DNA of 64,000 nt from Clarkia xantiana subsp. parviflora (Eukaryota; Streptophyta; Magnoliopsida; Myrtales; Onagraceae): NCBI GenBank assembly GCA_036873135.1, contig JAPTYO010000007.1, forward strand, positions 62,978,383 through 63,042,382, written 5' to 3'. A program made the translations under genes and the position numbers. Positions 56,535 to 64,000 of the stretch are shown one piece after another (positions within the stretch are counted from its first letter, which is position 1; every line of letters begins with the position of its first letter). A model generated the notes under the pieces. The model saw only the letters and a program-made list of their open reading frames with translations. It was not told the origin of the DNA and did no database searches.

Positions 56535-57798
56535 AAGTTAGAGGGTTCGGGCTCAGTATATTCTCTTTTTGCCATGTTTGAGTTTTGTAGATTTATTTTT
56601 TATTTTATTTTGACTTCATTGATCTAACTTGGTTGTTTTTGTGTGATTTCAGGTGTGGAGTTATTTTTTTTTCATATCTGACTATTTTTCTGTGGTGTAT
56701 TACGTGTTACCTGAATTTGCACACACTCACTTTAGTGTAATGTCAAGAACGCCTAAAATCCAGGGCAACTAGGAACCTAGAGATTTAGTAAGGGTACGAC
56801 CGGAGCGACTGGGCCGCCGGTACGACTCGGAAAAACTCACTCGCTCGTGTAGGTCCCGAGATCCCTTTTCAGGGGGCGGAAACCACTGTGTCGGGAACCT
56901 GTTAGTGGAACCTACCTTGTAGAGCAAAGCCACACTTTTTTACCCCATCTAACCTGTCGTTTTTATCCATGTTTTTGTTGTAAGTTATCAGGTAAACTGT
57001 AAGTTTTTTCTAACTGTGTAACTTTTTTTCTCATGCATTCATCTCATTGCATTTAAAAAAAAAAAACAAAAAATTTTCTAGCTAGATAGTTAGACATTTA
57101 GTTGTAGAAATTTTCTTTTCAAACATGCATTTCGTATGCATTATTTTTTTTAAGAAACCTCTTACCCGATTTTTTTTATTTCAAACTCGCGTTTCATACG
57201 CTTTATTTTTCAAAAAAAATTTCGGGTAACTTGTAATTTTGGTTAGTGCGTCGCATGTGTGTTGCCTTTGAAAAAACATTTTAGGAAAAATTGTAACTCC
57301 TCTTTAGCTATTAGAGCTTCTAATTTCAAACATGCATTCCATATGCATCATTTCAAAAAAATTACCTGAATTGATTTATTTTTAATAATGCACCCAGTAT
57401 GCATTAATTTTTTTAAAAAAAAAAAGCTTTTTAGATTAATCGTAGGCTCTCTTAGTTTTAGGGCTCTTTTGTTAAAAAAACCTTTTACCTGATTTTTTTA
57501 TGAAAAGACGTGCATATCATATACATTATTTTCGAAAAAAAAACCTTTTAGGTAAATTGTAATTTTTCTTAGTTGTAGAACTTTCATTTTTAAGTTTGCA
57601 TATTGTATTTACTTTTTTGCATCTCATATGCATCCTTTAAAAAAAACTTTTTACCTGATTTTTTTTTTTATTTTGAGCAACCAAGATGCATTGTCTTTTT
57701 TTTCCTCGTTTAAAAAAAAAATCTTTTTAGATATTTTGCAAGTTTTCTTAACTGTAGAACTTTCATTTCAAGTATGCATCTCATATACATCTCATAGG
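56535..57798 (+). other. Element H leader with degenerate ATGCAT/T-run repeats
   Basis: 57000-57790 is an irregular series of units, each with a 'catgcatttcgtatgcat'-type inverted pair followed by T- or A-runs and 'ttacctgatt' or 'gtagaact'. Spacing is about 70-110 bp. No coding signal. One further unit follows the hAT insertion (58480-58570), showing that the MITE landed inside this series. Confidence 0.65.
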
Positions 57799-58469
57799 TA
57801 GGGCTGAAACTAAAATCCGGCCGAACCGAAAAACCGGCAAAAACCGATCCGGGCCGAACCGAAAAAACCGAATCGATAATATATGGTTCGGTATCTAGTC
57901 GGTTTTAATTTGAGTGTTTCGGATTTTCGGTTCGGTCCTCATACTTAAAAATCCATAAGATACCGAACCGACCGAAATATTTTAACATATTATATTTATA
58001 TTACTAATTAATTAATTATTAGAAGTTAATATGTTAATTAATGATGACACCGCATAAACCTAGAGAAGATAACGAAGAGTCTTATTGTTTCTCCAATAGT
58101 TAAGTCATTAACTCTTCATCCACGCTTCTTAATAGACGGAAGCCACTCGCACGCCTATTCGATTTCCGATGGCCGGCAATCATTTTTTTTTTGCCAAAAT
58201 GGACAGCAATCAATTAATTGACGATTAAGATAAAAAAATAAAATAAAATAAAGCTTCTCCTTCTTCATATTCTTTGCAAAAGTTCATTTTCGGATTTTCG
58301 GTTTAAAACCGAAAATCCAGACCGAAAATCCGTATTAATTTTGGATGGTTTATTTTTTGCTAAACGGTTTGTTGGATGGTTTTTTTTGTTCGAAAAATCC
58401 GGACCGAAAATAATGGTATCCGACCGAATAAAGTGAAAACTCGGAACGACCGGTCCGGTTTCACCCCTA
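57799..58469. mobile_element. hAT-type non-autonomous element, 671 bp
   Basis: Termini TAGGGCTGAAAC and (inverted) TAGGGGTGAAAC, flanked by a perfect 8-bp duplication CTCATAGG (57791-57798 and 58470-58477). TIR start and 8-bp TSD are diagnostic of hAT. Subterminal regions consist of 'aaccgaaaa'/'ccgaaaatcc' words at both ends, perhaps transposase-binding sites. No transposase is encoded. Confidence 0.95.
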
Positions 58470-58477
58470 CTCATAGG

Positions 58478-59159
58478 CATTGTTTTAGTAAAAAAGAGTT
58501 TTAGATAGATTGTAAATCTTCTCTTAGTTGTTGAGCTTTTAATTATAAACATGCATTGCATTTGCATCTCCTCATAAGGTTATACGTAGGCTCTTTAGGT
58601 TTGTGGTCGCGATGTGTATACTTGATAGTCGTTTCTTGGTATGAGGACATGATAGCCACTTTGTAGTGTGTGGACATGATGGCCACTTCGCGATGTATGA
58701 AGTCGTGCTTTAACATTCCTTTCTTATTGGAGAACCTTTATTGCTATAGTTGCCTTTTGTTTAGGCTATATTTGTTGGGTTTCGTCCCGACATCTCGTCT
58801 TGTCTGATGTTGTATCCTTTATGCTTTTGGGATGTCTCCTTCATGAGATGTGCTTGGCAATATGCCAGGGCGATGCTTTGTCGACAGTCGTGCTTGACGA
58901 TGTTCAGGTCGAATGCGAGCAGTAGTCACGCGAGGGCGACATGCAGGACAGTAATGTTTGTCAGAGGTTTCCTTGGGTGACTTGTTAGGCGATTCCTCTT
59001 CGTAGGTCGTTCTGAGTGACTTGTAATTTGCTTGCCTATCGTCGTGTTTCTTCTATTTTGTTGGAGTGATCTTTCATTGCTCCACTTGATTTTTTTCATT
59101 CCTGCATTGTCATCATAATCATACTTGTATTTCTCATGTAACCTTACTTGTATAGAGGA
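58478..59159 (+). other. Element H leader, no gene seen
   Basis: Contains 'gtcgcgatgtgtat...gacatgatagccact...gacatgatggccactt' (58615-58690), a small imperfect duplication, and otherwise nothing I can assign. Confidence 0.5.
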
Positions 59160-59888
59160 AGGTCTATTCAAGATACGTTCTTGGAGACGTTGTAAATATT
59201 TTCACAAGATAGGCTCTCGGATGGCGCGGAATGTGTTCGCAAGATAGGATCTCGGAGGGCACAGAGTGTTATCACGAGATAGGCTCTCGAAGAGCACAGA
59301 GTATTATCACGAGATAGGCTCTCGGAGGGCCCGAAATATGTTCGCGAGATAGGATCTCGGAGGGCACAAAATTTTATCACGAGACAGGCTCTCGGAGGGC
59401 GCATGATTTTTTCACGAGATAGGCTCTCGGAGGGTGCGGAATATGTTCGAGAGATAGTCTCTTGGAGGGCACATAATTTTTCACAAGATAGGCTCTCGAA
59501 GGGCACGGAACTTTTCACGAGATAGACTCTCGGAGGGCACGCAACTTTTCACTAGATAGGCTCTCGGAGGGCACAAAATTAGTTCGCGAGATAGGCTCTC
59601 GGAGGTCACATAACTTTTCACGAGATAGGCTCTCGGAGGGCACGGAATATGTTCGCGAGATAGGCTCTCGGAGGGCACACAATTTTTCACGAGATAGGCT
59701 CTCGAAGGGCACGAAACTTTTCACAAGATAGGCTCTCGGAGGGCACGGAACTTTTCACGAGATAGGCTCTCGGAGGGCACAGAATTAGTTCGCGAGATAG
59801 GCTCTCGGAGGGAACAAAATTTTCACGAGATAGGCTCTCGGAGGGCACAAAACTTTTCACGAGATAGGCTCTCGGAGGGCACAGAATT
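59160..59888. repeat. 34/35-bp tandem array with hairpin core (~20 copies)
   Basis: 'gataggctctcggagggc' or variants start at 59208, 59243, 59278, 59313, 59348, 59383, 59418, 59453, 59487, 59521, 59555, 59590, 59624, 59659 and on to 59880, with steps of 34 or 35 bp. The 35-bp type has 'atgttcgc', the 34-bp type 'ttttcac'. Each core CGAGA-TAGGC-TCTCG can fold into a 5-bp stem with a 5-base loop. Open minus-strand frames ('SESLSREK...') are by-products. Confidence 0.95.
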
Positions 59889-60130
59889 TCGTAGTTTAAA
59901 ACTACTCTCAAGATACGCTCTTGGGGGCGTAAAAACTATTCACGGGACAAGCTCCCGGAGGGCGCAGAATTTTTCGTAGTTTAAAACTACTCTCAAGATA
60001 CGTTCTTGGGGGCGTCGATACTGTTCGCGGGACAGACTCTCGGAGGGCGCAAAATTTTTCGTAGTTTAAAACTACTCTCAAGATACGCTCTTGGGGGCGT
60101 CGATACTGTTCGCAGGACAGGCCCACGGAG
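59889..60130. repeat. 85-bp tandem units with paired hairpins (~3 copies)
   Basis: 'gtagtttaaaactactctcaagatacg' starts at 59891, 59976 and 60061, exactly 85 bp apart. Each unit holds CAAGA-TACGC-TCTTG (or TACGT loop) plus a second core: CGGGA-CAAGC-TCCCG in the first unit and decayed forms later. These are evidently derived from the 34/35-bp unit by fusion and divergence. Confidence 0.93.
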
Positions 60131-62004
60131 GGCTCAGAATATTACTTTACTTTATGTCATTTTCCGGGCAGGGTGAGTCTTTGATACGCCTTATGAATCT
60201 TTACTTGAGTTCTCTCTCTATGATATTGTATACTACCTAGCCTTTTCCTGAGTGTGGGAGATCACCTTTCGAGGGCGATGCTTGTATGTTGCCAACTTAG
60301 GACGAGTCCGTACAGGGAGTTGAGGCTGTTTTCCCTCTTATGTGACCTCTTCTAGGAGAAGGGGTCATGCATGTTCTTGTGACCTTCTGCTTCTGATCTC
60401 TGCTTTTACACTTAGGTTGACTACCAAGAACTTGTTTGTTTGGTGCCCCCCAAGTTGCTTGGTTGTCACGCCGCCATTCATATTTTTTCGTTGAAGGCCC
60501 CTCGTTCATTTTCTTGGTTGGGTACCCCTTATGCTTGGGGCTCCCTAATCTTGTGTTGTATTTGATATGTCTGCTTGTTTGGGTGCGATGGGTGTCCCTT
60601 GTAGGACTTACTCTTTCTAATGCTTGCTTGTTTCAGTCATATAGCCATGGTTTGGACAATGCCTTTGCCGGATGTATCTCTTAGGGTTGGGAGGGAAGCT
60701 TTTTCTATGGGTGGGTTGGGGTGATTTCCACTCTCTTGGTAACTGGTTTTGGTAGTGTTCATATCCATAGAAGGCTTGTAAATTATTGCCTCCTCTTCCT
60801 TGTGTTTTGAGTAAAACACTTTTGCGATGATGATCGAGTAGGAGTAACGATCTTGGAAGGGGTTGCATTTGGGTTGAAGATCTTTATCATAGCATGGTAT
60901 CTTGAGTTGTTTAACTTGAAGCTGTGTTTCAGACTAGTGAGTCTAGTCCATGCCCTTGCTCGGGCATGGGGGGTCCGATTGGGTTGTAATAATCTTCTTG
61001 ATGTGTTGTGGTACTTAGTGTGCTTCCCTTTGCCTTTACATTGGAATATTTTTCAATGCTTTTAGGAGTGTCACATTGGTCATGTCCCTCTCACCTCCAA
61101 TCTTGATTATAGGCTCCCCTTGAATTAGGACTTGAACTTAAAAAGGATAGTTTCCTTTAGATTTGCAGGTGATGTATCGTGCTTTTCCTTGGGTTTTCCC
61201 CCGTATTGGCTATGCCTTGTAGGATAACTTCATTAGAACTTGCATTTTGGTTGCGTACGTATACATGTTTGGGGGGGGTTGAGCCGACAAGTTCTTTCTC
61301 TTTTCCTTTGTTGTAACCTTCACTCACTAAGTGTTTCACTTATAACCTTAAAGGTGGTACCTTCCCCTAGTGCTCTCTTTATCGGGGTTTTCCTCTTGAT
61401 GGGATGTCAGAGACAAATGTCTTATCATTCACATACAAGGTGCTTGATTAGTATGTGCGTCTAGTGCAGGGGTCGATCTCGAGACCTTACTTCCCAAGCT
61501 TTTGAGCTATTCCTTGGTTGATCTTGTAGAGCTATTATCATGCCCTAAGACCCTTGATGGGAGGTGTATCTCATTTTTAATATTCTGGTTATTGCACTAT
61601 CTCTTTTGCTAATCTTGTATCTTTAGAGTTTCTTGCTTGGTGCATGACGTCTATGGCAAGATTTTCTACCTGTGCCTGTTCTGTTAGGACTTGTATTCTT
61701 GGTTGCCTTTCTTTCTTATGAAATGGCGAAGGAGTGTCCATGATCGCCCAAACGTGTCACCCTTGGTAGAGGTATGCGCCTTATCTTGAGGGCACTATCT
61801 TTGAATCTTCACATACCTATCTTTGATAAACATGTCATTCATTGCATATATAATACGGAGTCCAAGGATCTCCGGCTTAGGATCATATTTTGAGAACAGA
61901 AATACGGTCATCTATTAGATAACCTCTCCATCTAGGGAGTTCATTTTTGCAAAGATAACTGTAGGGATACTTATAAGGATACGTCTTCCATCCTTTTTCC
62001 AGCC
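60131..62004. other. Region with no assignable gene (60.1-62.0 kb)
   Basis: Short open frames on both strands show no motif I recognise. Minus-strand frames at 60297-60509, 60617-60868 and 61157-61339 have Lys/Arg/Pro-rich composition that could be decayed polyprotein. The RT expected next to the protease-like remnant at 62005 is not found here. Confidence 0.4.
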
Positions 62005-62364
62005 TCATTTGCAGTGCTGTGTTCCTAATGGGTATGTTGATGTTCTGACCACCCTTACTAGTAGGGGGTCCCTTGGTATTAGGTATGTCGGACTCTTTCC
62101 TAGTATCATCAATAGCTGGGCGTGGGGGATGTCTAGCGAACTCGAACTCCCTTGATGCACTATGATTCTCTTCATGTCAAAGCTAGTGATTCCCTCTGTT
62201 ATGACCAATATATCGCTGTGTGGAAACACTATGTTTTCCATATCCTTTTCGAGAGCTGGATGATGGTGTCGCCCTTCTTCCCTTGCTAGGCTTGGGGCCC
62301 TTGAAAGGTCCTTGATGTAAGTGTATTCTATTACCTGAGATGAGCTTACCAGGTGTAGTCGCAT
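62005..62364 (-). pseudogene. Degenerate Tat-type retroviral-like protease remnant
   Basis: The minus-strand frame contains 'VFPHSDILVITEGITSFDMKRIIVHQGSSSSLDI', matching the pattern in E's protease ('YPHDDALVITMEVDNMGIKCILVDGESS'), and ends with 'TYPLGTQ', comparable to E's 'KYPVGTI'. The active-site Asp position reads His ('VHQGSS'), so it is inactive. It lies on the strand opposite to H's orientation, so it is either a separate inserted fragment or evidence of rearrangement. Confidence 0.55.
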
Positions 62365-64000
62365 CTCCTGGCTATTTTTGTGAAATCATATCCATTGGAG
62401 GCTTTTGCCTCTGAGGGATGTGCTCGCGACTGCCCCCTCTTATGCTAATAGGTATTCTCTTTATTTTTGTGAGCAAGGCATGTTGTGACTTGGATTGTGC
62501 CCCCCTTGCATACCAACGCCCGATGGTGTCTTCCGACGAACGTAGCACTAAGATTCTTGTTGGAAGGTTGTAGTTCTTTGTGACCCTCATGGTAATTCTT
62601 CTATAGGATGTTGAGAGTGTTCAACTTATTTTTGGAAGTGAGCCTTCCATCTTAGTGATCTTTTCCCAGATTCTTGACCTTATAGGTGCCCTTTGAGATT
62701 GAGCAATCTGTTCCTTATCCGTTCCTTTGAGGAAGTTAAGCAAAAACGGTAGTGTCGAACAAACATGTTTGAACAAGATCGTTTCTCAGCGGAGATGTTC
62801 TGATTAATGACGATGCTTTCGTTTGTCAGTGGTGTGCAGTCTTGGTGGCGACTCTCTTGGTTGCGACAGGGTTTTTTATGGACTCTTTTAGTAGTCAACC
62901 TGTGTATATATATAACACGGAGCCTAAAGACATCTGGTATGATCATTCTTGGAAAACATGGTTATATCAAGTATCAAAATATACCCCTTTCAAGGAGTTG
63001 AATTGTTATGCAGTTAAATTAAATATGAGGATATGGGAAGGATATGGGTGTGGGGGTGTTGATATCCCCTACTTGGTAATTTATAAGGTCGCCTCCTTGC
63101 TGAGGCGGACTAGGTGGAGGTATATCCTCCGTACACGCTATGTGTGATCTCGCTCGACTGTGCCTGTCTGTAAGTCTTCCCATTGTAATAGTGATGGAGT
63201 AACATAGTATGTCACTCCGTGAGTTCCATGCTCAAAACCTTGTCTTTCAAACTGCTCATCTATCCCTAGGAGAGGTGTACCGAGGGTTGTCTTGCACGAG
63301 GGGTTGGAACCTGTCGCGCTGTATCATGAATAGGCGGTTGGCTTGTCGAGTTGTCGGGACAATGTCCCTCACTTTGATCTCTTCTTGGAATGTCTCTTGG
63401 TGGGGCTTGGTCAGTCGGAGCCATTGGTGGTGGTCCGTATCTTCTAGCTCTCCTTGCCTTATGGTACACTATCAATTCATCTATGGCTGACATGAATCCT
63501 TCTTTTACTAAGGGTTCACGTTGGCGTAACATATGATGGGATTGTGTTGCCGATCATCTCAAATGGTTGATCTTATGGCGGCCTGCCATAAGGAAAACGT
63601 TGAGGGGGGTTCCTATGTTAGGTCCTCCTACGATGCGAGGTAGCACTAGTTGCAATGCTCTTTCTTGGATGGTGTCGTGTCGACGGCGTAGATGCATCAT
63701 ACGAATCTTCTTGTGGTATCGACACCGGAGGTGCTTGTTGAGCACTAGGAACTGGCGGTTCCTGTTGCGTCTCTTGGATGGGCGGTATCTCTTTTAGGAG
63801 CGGGCATTGGTAGCACTTCTTGAGGGGCCGGTATAGGTGGTTCAAATACCGACCTCACTGCCCTTGGTACCTTGTTACTTGTACGACGTGGTGGTCTCGA
63901 ATCCTTGCGAGGAGGGTCGTTAGCTATCCTTGTTTTGATGATCAACACGTGTATGTGGGTGCATCGTATACTTCATCTTTTCTTTGGAAAACTGGGTTAC
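62365..64000 (-). pseudogene. Possible gag-type remnant upstream of the protease-like fragment
   Basis: Several short minus-strand frames (62372-62590, 63266-63532, 63618-63845, 63745-63948) are Pro/Arg/Gln-rich ('PPVPSAQQAPPVSIPQE', 'RAVRSVFEPPIPAPQEVLPMPAP', 'GPPPMAPTDQAPPRD'), as in the N-terminal part of Tat gag proteins. No zinc knuckle or conserved gag core is seen. The assignment depends mainly on position next to the protease-like segment. The plus-strand frame 62842-63147 shows nothing I recognise. Confidence 0.3.

Larger units (their letters stand above)
48385..64000 (+). mobile_element. Ogre/Tat-like Ty3/gypsy element 'H', 5' part (extends past window)
   Basis: Begins TGTAAACACC right after B's CTACG. 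The 5' LTR ends '...ggtccgaca' at 56514, followed by 'TTTGGCGACTCTGCTGGGA', the tRNA-Arg-type primer site characteristic of Ogre-like elements. The LTR is about 1.72 kb once two insertions are subtracted. The leader after 56535 carries a hAT MITE and a tandem array. No gag-pol in the plus orientation appears before the window ends, so how much of 60-64 kb belongs to H is uncertain. Confidence 0.65.

Noticed and set aside
59160..59911. Regular ~35-bp repeats resembling a CRISPR array
   Set aside because: There are no unique spacers: the whole unit is repeated head to tail. The context is a plant retrotransposon and no cas genes are present.
59168..60126. Minus-strand 'SESLSREKLCALREP' repeat proteins
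   Set aside because: They arise because 34/35-bp units are read through consecutively; frames change with each unit-length difference and no protein family fits.
62842..63147. 101-codon plus-strand frame as a gag or ORF1 of element H
   Set aside because: No retroelement motif is seen and the minus strand of this region carries the only weak polyprotein signal. Left unassigned.

Overview
This is nuclear plant DNA made almost entirely of nested transposable elements. I see no conventional host gene. Plant origin is supported by Ty1/copia primer sites matching initiator tRNA-Met, Tat-lineage Ty3/gypsy polyproteins with an extra antisense gene, a ~169-bp satellite, and plant-type hAT and PIF/Harbinger MITEs. 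The species cannot be named; the composition fits a dicot pericentromeric or other heterochromatic region.

Left part (1-13953): a decayed chromovirus-type integrase end (105-854) abuts a ~169-bp satellite array (1464-4260, resuming 13177-13949). The array is split by a ~540-bp palindromic MITE (4261-13176), which is itself split by a complete-ended, minus-strand copia element 'A' (4677-13050, TSD ATTGG).

Middle (13954-33391): three Tat-lineage Ty3/gypsy elements, all with pol on the minus strand. 'C' (13954-16420) has one LTR and part of the antisense gene. 'D' (16421-~21620) has a 3' LTR and a decayed pol. 'E' (~21625-33391) has an antisense gene and pol but no gag. E's RNase H region is split by a 2-kb non-autonomous LTR element (28650-30697, 332-bp LTRs).

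Right-middle (33392-48384): a fragment of an A-like element (33755-34244) was hit by plus-strand copia 'B' (34245-48384), a relative of A. B's 5' LTR is split by Tat element 'F' (34576-41489), which has lost gag-pol and keeps LTRs plus the antisense gene. B's 3' end is cut by the next element.

Right (48385-64000): an Ogre/Tat-like element 'H' begins at 48385 and runs off the window. Its LTR contains a very young, nearly intact copia element 'I' (49212-54615, 196-bp LTRs with one mismatch, TSD CATCC) and a PIF/Harbinger-type MITE (55242-56236, TSD TTA). Its leader contains a hAT-type MITE (57799-58469, 8-bp TSD) and a hairpin-bearing 34/35-bp tandem array (59160-59888) followed by 85-bp units (to ~60130). 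A degenerate protease-like and gag-like remnant on the minus strand fills 62-64 kb.

The most interesting themes are: (1) the multi-exon antisense gene shared by C, E and F, with a TATA box at a similar distance from the LTR in C and E; (2) a hairpin-encoding tandem array with compensatory changes; (3) a copia family (A, B) lacking recognisable protease and integrase in both copies; (4) a non-autonomous LTR element that still carries the last codons of an I-like pol.
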